A stretch of DNA of 64,000 nt. Source: Microvirga calopogonii (GTDB lineage: Bacteria; Pseudomonadota; Alphaproteobacteria; Rhizobiales; Beijerinckiaceae). The translations under genes and the position numbers were made by a program. Position 1 is the stretch's first letter; the number at the start of each line of letters is the position of its first letter. The DNA lies in the NCBI RefSeq assembly GCF_003347665.1, contig NZ_QDGA01000001.1:372655-436654 (forward strand). Direction: 5' to 3'. The notes below the pieces were generated by a model. That model saw only the letters and a list, made by a program, of their open reading frames with translations, did not search any database and had not been told where the DNA came from. Below, piece after piece: positions 1 to 9,092 of the stretch.

Positions 1-1
1 G

Positions 2-538
2 GCGGTCGGGCTCAACGAGCTGGTCTCGGGCACCGTTCTTTTGGAGAACGAAATGCCGGCCCTCGTGCTGAGCCCCGACAAACTGGTCGAGCACTGGGTG
101 AAGAACGAGGGCAGTCTCGCGGCTGGGGGCCTCGGGCTTGCCCGGTGGGCGCCCGAGGAAGAGCGGCGGGCGCGGACGATCCTCGTGGTCGACGACTCCA
201 TCACCACCCGCACTCTCGAGAAGAGCATTCTGGAGGCGCAGGGCTACGAAGTCCTCCTCAGCGTCGACGGTATCGATGCCCTTCACGTCCTGCGTTCGGG
301 CGAAGCCATCGTCGATCTCGTCATCGCCGACGTCGAAATGCCGCGCATGGACGGTTTCGGATTGCTGCAGGCGGTCAAGAACGATCCGCGGCTTTCCACT
401 CTTCCGGTCATCCTCATGACGTCGCGGGCCGACCCGGAGGACGTGCGCAAGGGTCTCGATCTTGGCGCGAGCGCCTATATTACCAAGCAGAAGTTCGATC
501 AACGCGAACTCTTGGCGACGATCGGGCAGGTGCTGTGA
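2..538 (+). CDS. cheA: Hybrid chemotaxis histidine kinase CheA, C-terminal end with receiver domain (partial)
   Basis: The reading frame is open from the window edge, so the start lies upstream. The first ~55 residues look like the end of a CheW-like coupling domain (motif LNELVSG). They are followed by a response-regulator receiver: acidic pair in LVVDDS, phospho-acceptor Asp in IADVEMP encoded at 329-331, Thr in LMTSR and Lys in YITK. A CheA kinase ending in its own receiver is known from alternative chemosensory systems, where the extra receiver acts as a phosphate sink or relay. The stop lies 10 bp before cheB, which fits one operon. The kinase core and Hpt domain are outside the window, so CheA rather than another CheW-receiver fusion is inferred. 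Confidence 0.8.
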   Translation, partial: AVGLNELVSGTVLLENEMPALVLSPDKLVEHWVKNEGSLAAGGLGLARWAPEEERRARTILVVDDSITTRTLEKSILEAQGYEVLLSVDGIDALHVLRSGEAIVDLVIADVEMPRMDGFGLLQAVKNDPRLSTLPVILMTSRADPEDVRKGLDLGASAYITKQKFDQRELLATIGQVL

Positions 539-548
539 GTATCCGGCG

Positions 549-1625
549 ATGAGTATGGCGTCTCAGCCACGGGTCCGTGTGATGGTCGTCGAGGATTCCC
601 TCGTCGTCCGTCAGCTGCTCGTCCATATCATCGCCAGCGACCCCCGCCTCGTGGTCGCCGCCGCCGTCAGCTCGGCCGAGGAGGCCCTCCAGGAAATCGG
701 CCGCGTGCAGCCGGATGTGGTGTCCATGGATATCCGCCTCCCGGGAATGGACGGTCTCGAAGCCACGCGCCGGATCATGTCGCAACACCCGACGCCCATC
801 GTCGTCATCGCCGACAGCATCGAGGATTCCTCTCTCAAGATCTCCATGAATGCGCTGCGGGCCGGTGCGCTCACGGTGGTGGAAAAGCCCGTCGGTCTCT
901 CCAGCGCCAATTATTCGGGGATTGCCAGCACCATCTGCACCCAGCTCTACATCATGAGCCAGGTACCGGTGGTCCGGCAGCGCTCGTTCGCGCCGTGGCG
1001 CGAGAGAACGGCCACCACGCCTCCCAGGCGCGATCCGGAATGGAGTGCGGCACGGCCGAGCATCATGGGGATTGCCGCTTCCACGGGTGGGCCGCCCGCC
1101 CTCTCCAAAGTCCTGGGCGCGCTGCCGGTGGACTTTCCGCTGCCGGTTCTCCTCGTCCAGCATATGGGCGCCCCGTTCATGGAGGGTTTCGCCTCCTGGC
1201 TGAACGGACTGCTGCCTTTGAATGTCCGTCTGGCACAGGATCAGGAGATCCCGGCCGCAGGCAATGTCTACGTGGCGCCCGGCGACCGGCACCTGCTGCT
1301 TTCCCCCGCGGGCACCCTGAAGGTGAGCGCCGAACCTCCCCTGGGCAACCAGCGGCCCTCCGCCACCATGCTGTTCCAGTCCATGGCCCGGTCCGTCGGC
1401 CGGAGGGGCCTCGGGGTCATCCTCACGGGCATGGGCGAGGATGGCGCGCAGGGCCTCGTCGAGCTGCGCCAAGCGGGAGGCTACGGGCTGGCCGAGGACG
1501 AAAGCACCGCCGTCGTCTATGGCATGCCCGCCGCTGCGGCCCGCCTGGGCGGCGTCAATGTCAGCCTGCCCCTCGACCTGATCGCTCCCCGGATCGTGAG
1601 GCTAGCGCGGGGAGAGGGCGAATGA
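549..1625 (+). CDS. cheB: Chemotaxis response regulator protein-glutamate methylesterase CheB
   Basis: 358 aa, two domains. The N-terminal receiver (residues ~8-125) has acidic residues in VVEDS, phospho-acceptor D61 in SMDIRLPG and Lys in VEKP. The C-terminal methylesterase domain (~170-355) carries the catalytic triad S178 (ASTGG), H205 (QHM) and D298 (GMGEDG). CheB removes methyl groups from, or deamidates, chemoreceptor glutamates when phosphorylated by CheA. I chose the ATG at 549; the frame is open upstream, but an earlier start would overlap the preceding receiver gene. The stop overlaps the next start (ATGA), so translation is probably coupled. No CheR or receptor gene is visible in the window. 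Confidence 0.93.
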   Translation: MSMASQPRVRVMVVEDSLVVRQLLVHIIASDPRLVVAAAVSSAEEALQEIGRVQPDVVSMDIRLPGMDGLEATRRIMSQHPTPIVVIADSIEDSSLKISMNALRAGALTVVEKPVGLSSANYSGIASTICTQLYIMSQVPVVRQRSFAPWRERTATTPPRRDPEWSAARPSIMGIAASTGGPPALSKVLGALPVDFPLPVLLVQHMGAPFMEGFASWLNGLLPLNVRLAQDQEIPAAGNVYVAPGDRHLLLSPAGTLKVSAEPPLGNQRPSATMLFQSMARSVGRRGLGVILTGMGEDGAQGLVELRQAGGYGLAEDESTAVVYGMPAAAARLGGVNVSLPLDLIAPRIVRLARGEGE

Positions 1626-3346
1626 GCGCCGGTTCCGTTGCGCAGGCCGCCGAGATCCTTCTGGTCGAGGATTCGGAAACCCAGGCCCTCCAGTTGCGCC
1701 ATATGCTCGAGACGAACGGGTTCAACGTCTCCTGGCGCTCCACGGCGGAAGCGGCCCTCGACAGCCTGAACGAAAAGCTGCCCGACCTCGTCATCGCCGA
1801 TTACCATCTGCCCGGCATGAACGGGGACGAACTGACCCGTCAGATGCGCCTCAACGTACGGACGCGGGCGATCCCGGTCATCATGCTGACGGAAGCCAGG
1901 GAGCGCACGGTCGAGCGCCAGGGCTTGGAAAGCGGCGCGGATGCTTACATCTCCAAATCCGCCGAGCAGGAACTGATCGTTCTACGGATCAAGGCCCTGC
2001 TGCGCCGGCGCTCGTCTCCCATCGGGGATTCACGGGAAGAGCGGCAATCCCCGAGTTTCGGAACATTCCGGCGGGCCTGCGTCCTGATCGTGGACGACAG
2101 CCCGACGCACCGCACCTACCTCCAGAACCTGCTGGCCCATGAGGGCTATGCGGTAACGCCGGCTTCAGAACCGGCCGAGGCCCTCCGGCTCGTCCGCAGG
2201 CTGGACGCCACCTGGGACTGCATTCTGGTCAACCTGCTCAGCCCGAGCTTCGACGGGGTCGAACTCTGCCGTCAGCTGAACCTCTATCGCGGCCTTGCGC
2301 CGCTTCCGGGCACCGACGCCCCCACCTTTGCCATCGTGGGCCTTGGCAACGAGGAGGGTGGAGACATCCTTTCGCGTGCTTTTGCTGCTGGCGTGGACGA
2401 CATCGTCCCCTCCTCGGTGGAGGCGGACGTGATGCGCGTGCGCATCCGCGCCCTCGTCCGTCGAAAGCTCATGCAGGACGAGAACTGGCGCATTGAGGCG
2501 GAGCTGCGCGAACGGGAGCTGGCCCTCGCCAAGGCCCGGGCAGAAGCTGCCTCGGCGGAGGCGCTCGCCAATGCAAACCGCGAGCTGGCGGAAGCGAACG
2601 ACCTACTCAAGGGTACCCAAGCCCAACTCGTCCAAGCCGCCAAGATGGCGTCCCTCGGTGAACTGGTGGCGGGTATCGCCCATGAGATCAACAATCCTCT
2701 CGCCTTCATCCAGGCGCATCAGGGGACCGTGGAGAGGCTGCTGACCGAAATCGCCGCGAAGCTCCCGCCGGAGGCCGGCCTCGAGCGGCAGGTGCAGAAA
2801 TCGCGCGATCGTGTCGGCGCCATGAAGCTGGGCCTTGCCCGGATCCAGGAGCTCGTCCTCAACCTGAGACGCTTCTCCCGCCTGGACGAGGGCGACTTCC
2901 AGACGGTCAACGTGCCGGAATCGATCGAAACCGTCCTGGCCCTTTTGGGCCACAAGCTCGGCACCCGGATCGACGTGCGCCGCCATTACAACGCGGTTCC
3001 CGACCTCTACTGCTCGCCTGCGCTTCTGAACCAGGTGGTCATGAACATCGTCGGCAATGCCGCGGATGCGATCAAGGGAACAGGCGGCATAGACATTGAA
3101 ACTGAGAGCGACGAGACAACCTATACCATCAAGATCAGCGATACAGGGCCGGGAATCCCAGGCGAATTGCGGGAGCGCATCTTCGAACCGTTCTTCACCA
3201 CCAAGCCCGTAGGGTCTGGAACTGGACTTGGCCTCGCCATCGCTTATAGCGTCGTCCAAGCCCATAAGGGATCGATCGCGGTGGATAAGGGCCCCCAGGG
3301 GGGTGCCCGATTCACGATCACGATCCCGAGGCATATTGTTTCATGA
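1622..3346 (+). CDS. Hybrid sensor histidine kinase with two N-terminal receiver domains (one degenerate)
   Basis: 574 aa with no membrane segment, so probably cytoplasmic. Receiver 1 (~10-128) is complete: D60 in IADYHLP, Thr in MLTEA, Lys in YISKS. Receiver 2 (~152-282) keeps the acidic pair (IVDDS) but has N204 where the phospho-acceptor Asp should be, and lacks the conserved Thr and Lys. A short coiled coil (~285-340) leads to the HisKA box with H354 (HEINNPL), then the ATPase N box (NAADAI), G1 (DTGPGIP), F (FFTTK) and G2 (GTGLGL). It starts inside the cheB stop and overlaps the next gene by 4 bp. It probably takes or passes phosphate within the chemosensory cluster; the actual partner is unknown. 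Confidence 0.9.
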   Translation: MSAGSVAQAAEILLVEDSETQALQLRHMLETNGFNVSWRSTAEAALDSLNEKLPDLVIADYHLPGMNGDELTRQMRLNVRTRAIPVIMLTEARERTVERQGLESGADAYISKSAEQELIVLRIKALLRRRSSPIGDSREERQSPSFGTFRRACVLIVDDSPTHRTYLQNLLAHEGYAVTPASEPAEALRLVRRLDATWDCILVNLLSPSFDGVELCRQLNLYRGLAPLPGTDAPTFAIVGLGNEEGGDILSRAFAAGVDDIVPSSVEADVMRVRIRALVRRKLMQDENWRIEAELRERELALAKARAEAASAEALANANRELAEANDLLKGTQAQLVQAAKMASLGELVAGIAHEINNPLAFIQAHQGTVERLLTEIAAKLPPEAGLERQVQKSRDRVGAMKLGLARIQELVLNLRRFSRLDEGDFQTVNVPESIETVLALLGHKLGTRIDVRRHYNAVPDLYCSPALLNQVVMNIVGNAADAIKGTGGIDIETESDETTYTIKISDTGPGIPGELRERIFEPFFTTKPVGSGTGLGLAIAYSVVQAHKGSIAVDKGPQGGARFTITIPRHIVS

Positions 3347-5259
3347 CCTTGACGAGCGAGATGAATTCACCCCATGGCACGATCCTGGTCGTCGATGACG
3401 AACCGGACATCCTGATTGCGCTCGAGGATCTGTTCGAGAACGACTATCGTGTGCTGACGGCCTCGTCGCCCATTCAGGCGCTCGACATCATCCGGCACGA
3501 GCCTGACATTGCCATCATCATCTCAGACCAGCGGATGCCCGAGATGCAGGGCGACGAGTTCCTGGCCCAGGCCCGTCATGAGACTGATGCCGATGCGATC
3601 CTTCTCACGGGATATGCGGATCTCAAGGCCGTTATCGGGGCGGTCAACAAGGGCCGCATCATGGCCTATGTGCCCAAACCCTGGGATCCGGCCGCTCTCG
3701 CCAACATGGTGGCTGCGGCCTACCAGCGGCGTATGCTGGCCCGAAAGCTCGACACGGAACGCGCGCTTCTGCGCGGGCTGATGGAAAGCACCGGCGACCT
3801 GATCTCGTTCAAGGACCTGGAGGGCCGCTTCGTCCGCCTGAACGCCAGCAAGGCGCGGAGCCTCGGCTGCAACACCGAGGATTGCCTGGGCCGCAAGGAG
3901 CGGGATTATGTCTCGCCGGAACGTGCCACCATGATCGAGGAGGCGGAACGCCGGGCCGTCGCGGCGCGCGCGCCCGACGAAGTGATCGAGGAGCGGACCG
4001 CTCCCGACGGCACGACCCAGTGGATCCTCATCAACCACATTCCCATCCTGGACGAGGCGGGAATCGTCACCAATCTGGCCACCATCGAGCGAGACATCAC
4101 CGAGCGCAAGCTCATGGAAATGCGCCTGCGGCAGGCGGACAAGATGCAGGCTCTCGGCACGCTCGCGGGCGGCGTCGCCCACGACTTCAACAACCTGCTG
4201 ATGGCCGTCCTCGGCAGCCTGGATCTCGCCTCCCGCCGGGCTCCCGACGATCCCCGGCTGAACCGGCTTCTGCAGAATGCCACTTACGCAGCGGAGCGGG
4301 GTGCCTCCCTGACCCAGCGGCTCCTTAGCTTCAGCCGCCAGCGCGACCTGCGGCTTCAGGCCGTGGACGTGAACCAGGTCATCACGGGCATGAACGATCT
4401 GCTGACCCGTACCCTCGGCGGCGTGATCCGGATCGAACGGCATCTGAGCGAGGCCCTGTGGACGGCAATGGTCGATCCGGACCAGCTCGAACTCGCGATC
4501 CTCAATCTGTGCATCAATGCCCGCGACGCCATGGCCGAGAATGGCGTTCTGACCCTCTCGACCCGTAACGAGATGGTGGAAGAAGGCAGGATTCCCGACT
4601 TGAGCGATGGCGAATACGTGGTGATCTCGGTCGCGGACACCGGCAGCGGTATTCCACCGGAGGTTCTGACCAGAGTGCTCGAGCCCTTCTTCACCACCAA
4701 GGAGGTGGGCAAGGGAACAGGGCTCGGATTGCCGATGGTCTATGGGCTGGCGCAGCAATCCGGCGGCACCGTAACCATCCACAGCACGGTTGGATCGGGA
4801 ACGACGGTGGAGCTCTACCTGTCGCGCGCCGCCACGGAACAGAAGGAGGGGCCGCAGGAGAAGCCGGCGATTGCGCCCAATGCGCCCAAGGTGCGGATTC
4901 TTCTCGTCGACGACGACCCGGACGTTCGGACGGTCACGGCTGCCTACCTGACCGAAATGGGCCACCGGGTCGTGGAGGCCGCGGACGGATCGTCGGCCCT
5001 CGACATCCTGAAGGCGGACAATCAGCTGGATCTCCTCATTGCCGATTTCGCGATGCCCGGCATGACGGGAACCGACCTTGCCGGAAAGGCGCGGGAAATC
5101 CGGCCCGGTCTCGGAATCCTGCTCGTGACGGGATATGCCGATCCGAAGCGACTGCCGGACGACTATCTGATGCTCCACAAGCCCTTCAGCCGCGCCGATC
5201 TGGCCGCAAAGGTAACCCAGGCGGCTCGCCTGGATCAGGAGCACGGCTCCTCCATCTGA
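3343..5259 (+). CDS. Receiver-PAS-histidine kinase-receiver hybrid protein
   Basis: 638 aa. The N-terminal receiver (~12-125) has D62 in SDQRMPEM and Lys in YVPKPW, the style found in RpfG-like regulators. A PAS domain (~140-255) ends in a DITERK motif. The kinase follows with H280 in HDFNN, N box (NARDAM), G1 (DTGSGIP), F (FFTTKEV) and G2 (GTGLGL). A C-terminal receiver (~520-630) carries D568 in IADFAMPG. This is an input-receiver to output-receiver phosphorelay protein without membrane helices. It is the last gene of the coupled cluster, starting 4 bp inside the preceding stop. The signal sensed by the PAS domain cannot be told from the sequence. Confidence 0.9.
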   Translation: MTLTSEMNSPHGTILVVDDEPDILIALEDLFENDYRVLTASSPIQALDIIRHEPDIAIIISDQRMPEMQGDEFLAQARHETDADAILLTGYADLKAVIGAVNKGRIMAYVPKPWDPAALANMVAAAYQRRMLARKLDTERALLRGLMESTGDLISFKDLEGRFVRLNASKARSLGCNTEDCLGRKERDYVSPERATMIEEAERRAVAARAPDEVIEERTAPDGTTQWILINHIPILDEAGIVTNLATIERDITERKLMEMRLRQADKMQALGTLAGGVAHDFNNLLMAVLGSLDLASRRAPDDPRLNRLLQNATYAAERGASLTQRLLSFSRQRDLRLQAVDVNQVITGMNDLLTRTLGGVIRIERHLSEALWTAMVDPDQLELAILNLCINARDAMAENGVLTLSTRNEMVEEGRIPDLSDGEYVVISVADTGSGIPPEVLTRVLEPFFTTKEVGKGTGLGLPMVYGLAQQSGGTVTIHSTVGSGTTVELYLSRAATEQKEGPQEKPAIAPNAPKVRILLVDDDPDVRTVTAAYLTEMGHRVVEAADGSSALDILKADNQLDLLIADFAMPGMTGTDLAGKAREIRPGLGILLVTGYADPKRLPDDYLMLHKPFSRADLAAKVTQAARLDQEHGSSI

Positions 5260-5501
5260 CCTGTCCTCGGGAGCCGCAGATTATGGACAAAAGGTGTCCA
5301 GGGGGTTTTGGCTCAAAACCGCTCGAAATCGCGGAAAATTGACTATTAGCCTGCCGATTCCCTCTGCCCCAACGGCAGAAAATGGTAAATTTCCTTTAAA
5401 AATTATCCATTGTTTCATGGACAGATTGACATTATCGGGGCTTCGCACCTTAACTCCGTCACAGAACGGCCATGAGTAGAGCCGTCTCAGAGGACTAGGT
5501 A
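5260..5501. other. AT-richer intergenic region before the peptide importer operon
   Basis: 242 bp, clearly richer in A and T than its neighbours. It holds two short hairpins just after the kinase stop (GGACA/TGTCC near 5284-5300, then GGTTTT/AAAACC near 5304-5322) that could end the signalling operon, and the candidate dppA promoter. No coding potential was recognised. Confidence 0.5.
5426..5455 (+). promoter_or_regulatory. Candidate sigma-70-type promoter of the dpp operon
   Basis: A consensus TTGACA at 5426-5431 is followed after 18 bp by TTAACT at 5450-5455, a weak -10 (3 of 6). It lies ~45 bp upstream of the dppA start, and a GAGGA ribosome-binding site sits near 5490. The -35 match is exact; the -10 is poor, so this remains a candidate. 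Confidence 0.3.
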
Positions 5502-7103
5502 ATGAAAAAATCAGCCCTTTTCGCAGCCATCTGCGTTCCGGCCTTCTTGGCCGCCGCTCCGCTGGCCGCCAAGACTCTCGTGTACTGCTCCGAGGGCAGC
5601 CCGGAGAACTTCTATCCAGGCGTGAACACCACCGGCACATCCTTCGATGCCAGCACGCAGGTTTACAGCCGCATCGTGGAATTCGAGCGCGGCGGCACGA
5701 AGGTGACCCCCGGCCTCGCCGAGAAGTGGGACGTGTCCGCTGACGGCACGGTTTACACCTTCCACCTGCGCAAGGGCGTGAAGTGGCACAACACGAACAA
5801 GAACTTCAAGCCGACCCGCGACATGAACGCCGACGACATCGTGTTCATGTTCGAGCGCCAGTGGAAGCAGGACAACCCCTACTTCAAGGTGACGAGCCCG
5901 AACCACTCCTACTTCGACGATATGGGCATGCCGAAGCTGCTCAAGTCGGTTGAGAAGGTGGACGACTACACCGTGAAGGTGACGCTGAACCAGCCGGAAG
6001 CTCCGTTCCTGGCCGACCTCGCCATGGAATTCGCCGCTGTTCAGTCCAAGGAATATGCCGATGCCATGCTGAAGGCTGGCACCCCGGAGAAGATCGACCA
6101 AGAGCCGATCGGCACGGGCCCGTTCTACCTGGTCCAGTACCAGAAGGACGCCATCATTCGTTATAAGGCCTTCCCGGAATATTATGGCGGCAAGGCGAAG
6201 ATCGATGACCTCGTGTTCTCGATCACCCCGGACGCTTCCGTCCGCTGGGCCAAGCTCCAGAAGGGCGAATGCCATGTCATGCCGTATCCGAACCCGGCTG
6301 ACCTCGAGGCCATGGGCAAGGATCCGAACGTCACAATCCTCGACCAACCCGGCCTGAACATCGGCTACCTCGCCTACAACACCACGAAGAAGCCCTTCGA
6401 CGACGTGCGCGTCCGTAAGGCTCTGAACATGGCCATCAACAAGAAGGCCATCGTCGACGCGGTGTTCCTCACGAGCGGCGTTCCGGCCAAGAACCCGATC
6501 CCGCCGTCCATGTGGTCGTACAACGACTCGATCAAGGACGACCCGTTCGATCCGGAAGCAGCCAAGAAGCTCCTGGCCGAGGCAGGCTACCCCAACGGTC
6601 TTGAGACCGACCTGTGGGCCATGCCGGTTCAGCGTCCCTATAACCCGAATGCGAAGCGTATCGCCGAGCTCATGCAGGCCGACCTCGCCAAGATCGGCGT
6701 GAAGGCTGAGATCAAGAGCTTCGAGTGGGGCGAGTACCGCAAGCGCATGCAGGCTGGAGAGCACCAGATGGGCATGCTCGGTTGGACGGGCGACAACGGC
6801 GACCCGGACAACTTCCTGCACACCCTGCTCGGCTGCGCCTCGGCGCAGGGCAACGGCTCGAACGTGGCGAAGTTCTGCTACAAGCCGTTCGATGATCTCG
6901 TCACGAAGGCGAAGATCACGACCGATCAGGCCGAGCGTACGAAGCTCTATCAGCAGGCTCAGGTGATCTTCAAGGAGCAGGCTCCCTGGTTCACGATCGC
7001 TCACGCTGTGCAGCTGAAGCCGGTTCGCAAGGAAGTCGTGGACTTCAAGCTTTCGCCCTTCGGCCGCCATACCTTCTATGGCGTGGACATTAAGGGCAAG
7101 TAA
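5502..7103 (+). CDS. dppA: Peptide/dipeptide ABC transporter periplasmic substrate-binding protein
   Basis: 533 aa, SBP_bac_5 family, near the usual length. The N-terminus is a signal peptide (MKK, then a hydrophobic stretch to about residue 23, AAK junction), so the mature protein is periplasmic. The sequence has the family hallmarks of a peptide binder: [15 protein letters not shown] near the mature N-terminus, an [10 protein letters not shown] region, GTGPFYL, and [10 protein letters not shown]. It delivers peptides to the DppB-DppC permease encoded downstream. It is separated from dppB by a strong hairpin with a T-run, which should keep its transcript more abundant than that of the membrane genes. 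Dipeptide rather than longer peptide specificity is inferred from similarity to DppA. Confidence 0.9.
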   Translation: MKKSALFAAICVPAFLAAAPLAAKTLVYCSEGSPENFYPGVNTTGTSFDASTQVYSRIVEFERGGTKVTPGLAEKWDVSADGTVYTFHLRKGVKWHNTNKNFKPTRDMNADDIVFMFERQWKQDNPYFKVTSPNHSYFDDMGMPKLLKSVEKVDDYTVKVTLNQPEAPFLADLAMEFAAVQSKEYADAMLKAGTPEKIDQEPIGTGPFYLVQYQKDAIIRYKAFPEYYGGKAKIDDLVFSITPDASVRWAKLQKGECHVMPYPNPADLEAMGKDPNVTILDQPGLNIGYLAYNTTKKPFDDVRVRKALNMAINKKAIVDAVFLTSGVPAKNPIPPSMWSYNDSIKDDPFDPEAAKKLLAEAGYPNGLETDLWAMPVQRPYNPNAKRIAELMQADLAKIGVKAEIKSFEWGEYRKRMQAGEHQMGMLGWTGDNGDPDNFLHTLLGCASAQGNGSNVAKFCYKPFDDLVTKAKITTDQAERTKLYQQAQVIFKEQAPWFTIAHAVQLKPVRKEVVDFKLSPFGRHTFYGVDIKGK

Positions 7104-7122
7104 GCTTTCTTTCCCGCAACCC

Positions 7123-7157
7123 GGCGGAGCGGCCTTGGCGGCCGCTCCGCCTTTTTT
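7123..7157 (+). terminator. Intrinsic terminator/attenuator between dppA and dppB
   Basis: An 11- to 12-bp GC-rich stem (GGCGGAGCGGC against GCCGCTCCGCC) is followed at once by a run of six T. It lies 20 bp after the dppA stop and 12-18 bp before the dppB start, inside what should be one operon, so partial termination is the likely role. Confidence 0.75.
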
Positions 7158-7168
7158 CCATTTTGGCT

Positions 7169-8179
7169 ATGCTTCGATTCATCCTTACCCGCGTCAGCCT
7201 GATCATTCCGACCTTCATCGGAATCACGCTGCTCGCCTTCTTCCTCATCCGCCTCGTCCCCGGCGATCCGATCGAGACCATGGCCGGCGAGCGCGGCATC
7301 GATGCCGCTCGCCACGAGCAGCTCCGCAAGGAATTCGGCTTCGACCGGCCGCTCATGGTTCAGTACGGCATCTACATCTCGCACGTGCTGCAGGGCGATC
7401 TGGGCAAGTCCATCGTGACACGGGCATCCGTGCTCGAGGAATTCAAGTCCCTGTTCCCGGCTACCGTGGAGCTCGCTGTCTGCGCCATTCTGTTCGCGCT
7501 GATCATCGGCATTCCGGCAGGCATCATTGCGGCGGTCCGACGAAATTCGATCTTCGATCATGGCGTAATGGGAATATCGCTCGCAGGATATTCCATGCCC
7601 ATCTTCTGGTGGGGCCTGATCCTGATCCTTCTTTTCTCGGTGCAGCTCGGCATCACGCCCGTTTCAGGTCGCATCGATGTGCTCTATTACATCGAGCCAG
7701 TCACTGGTTTCCTCCTGATAGATACCCTTCTCTCCGACGAGCCGGAAGCCTTCTGGTCGGCGGTGAACCACCTGATCCTTCCCACCATCGTCCTCGGCAC
7801 GGTACCCCTGGCGGTGATCGCCCGTATGACGCGCTCGGCCATGCTCGAGGTCCTGGGCGAGGATTACATCCGCACCGCCAAGGCCAAGGGTCTGCCCCGG
7901 TTCAGGATCATCGCCCTGCACGCCCTGCGCAATGCGCTTATCCCCGTCGTGACGGTGATCGGCCTGCAGGTCGGCGTGCTGTTCACCGGCGCCATCCTCA
8001 CCGAGACGATCTTCTCCTGGCCCGGCGTCGGCAAATGGCTCATCGAGGCGATCTTCCGCCGTGACTATCCCGTGCTCCAGGGCGGCGCCCTGCTGCTCGG
8101 CGTTGTCGTGATGAGCGTGAACCTTCTCGTCGACCTTGCCTACGGCCTTATCAATCCTCGCATCAGGCATACGCGATGA
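7169..8179 (+). CDS. dppB: Peptide ABC transporter permease DppB
   Basis: 336 aa, six predicted membrane helices, BPD_transp_1 family. The N-terminus (MLRFILTRVSLIIPTF) and the LVPGDP motif are typical of DppB/OppB. The cytoplasmic EAA loop is seen in EDYIRTAKAKGL. I chose the ATG at 7169; a TTG two codons upstream (7163) is possible. Neither has a clear Shine-Dalgarno sequence because the terminator-like T-run lies directly upstream, which may lower translation. The stop overlaps dppC by 4 bp (ATGA). Confidence 0.9.
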   Translation: MLRFILTRVSLIIPTFIGITLLAFFLIRLVPGDPIETMAGERGIDAARHEQLRKEFGFDRPLMVQYGIYISHVLQGDLGKSIVTRASVLEEFKSLFPATVELAVCAILFALIIGIPAGIIAAVRRNSIFDHGVMGISLAGYSMPIFWWGLILILLFSVQLGITPVSGRIDVLYYIEPVTGFLLIDTLLSDEPEAFWSAVNHLILPTIVLGTVPLAVIARMTRSAMLEVLGEDYIRTAKAKGLPRFRIIALHALRNALIPVVTVIGLQVGVLFTGAILTETIFSWPGVGKWLIEAIFRRDYPVLQGGALLLGVVVMSVNLLVDLAYGLINPRIRHTR

Positions 8180-9090
8180 CCACAGAAATCATGGAAGCTC
8201 CGGCTGTCGCTGCTCCGACAGCCACCCCGCCCCACCCGCTGCGCGAGTTCTGGAGCTATTTCAGCGCCAACCACGGCGCCGTTGCCGGGCTCGTCGTGAT
8301 CGTCGCGGTGGTGCTCGTGGCGCTGCTCGCCGACGTGATCGCTCCGCACTCGCCCTATCTCACCGACACTACCATCGCCCTGAAGCCGCCGTTCTGGCAG
8401 AGCGGCGGCTCGTTCGCCTATCCGCTCGGAACCGACCCGATCGGCCGCGACATCCTTTCGCGCATGATCTACGGCGCGCGCCTGTCGCTCCTGATCGGCA
8501 TCGTGGTGGTGACGATCTCCATCATCATCGGCACCGTGCTCGGTCTCGTCGCGGGCTTCTTCCGCGGCCTGATCGAGATCTTCATCATGCGCCTGATGGA
8601 CATCGTCCTCACCATGCCGAGCCTTCTGCTCGCCATCGTGATCGTGGCAGTGCTCGGGCCCGGCCTGATGAACGCCATGCTGGCGGTCGCACTGGTAATC
8701 CTGCCGCATTACGTGCGCCTTGCCCGTGCGGCGGTGATCACGGAAACCTCGAAGGATTACGTGACGGCGGCCCGCGTGAGCGGCGCCGGCACGATGCGCC
8801 TGATGTTCAAGGAAGTGCTGCCGAACTGCACGGCTCCGCTGATCGTTCAGGCTTCTCTCGGCATCTCGACCGCCATCCTGGATGCCGCAGCGCTCGGCTT
8901 CCTCGGTCTCGGCGCGCAACCGCCGTCGCCCGAATGGGGCACCATGCTGGCCGATGCCCGTGAATTCGTGCTCCGCGCCTGGTGGGTCGTGACCTTCCCT
9001 GGTCTCGCCATCCTGATCACGGTGCTCGCCTTCAATCTTCTGGGCGACGGTCTTCGCGATGCCCTCGATCCGAAACTGAAGAGGTCCTGA
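8176..9090 (+). CDS. dppC: Peptide ABC transporter permease DppC
   Basis: 304 aa. There is an OppC-type N-terminal segment (residues ~20-70), then the permease domain with about five more helices. Typical DppC motifs are GTDPIGRDILSR (~95-107) and an EAA loop at TSKDYVTAARVSGA. It forms the membrane channel with DppB. It starts inside the dppB stop and ends 2 bp before the dppD start, so the four membrane and ATPase genes are one transcriptional unit. Confidence 0.92.
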   Translation: MTTEIMEAPAVAAPTATPPHPLREFWSYFSANHGAVAGLVVIVAVVLVALLADVIAPHSPYLTDTTIALKPPFWQSGGSFAYPLGTDPIGRDILSRMIYGARLSLLIGIVVVTISIIIGTVLGLVAGFFRGLIEIFIMRLMDIVLTMPSLLLAIVIVAVLGPGLMNAMLAVALVILPHYVRLARAAVITETSKDYVTAARVSGAGTMRLMFKEVLPNCTAPLIVQASLGISTAILDAAALGFLGLGAQPPSPEWGTMLADAREFVLRAWWVVTFPGLAILITVLAFNLLGDGLRDALDPKLKRS

Positions 9091-9092
9091 TC

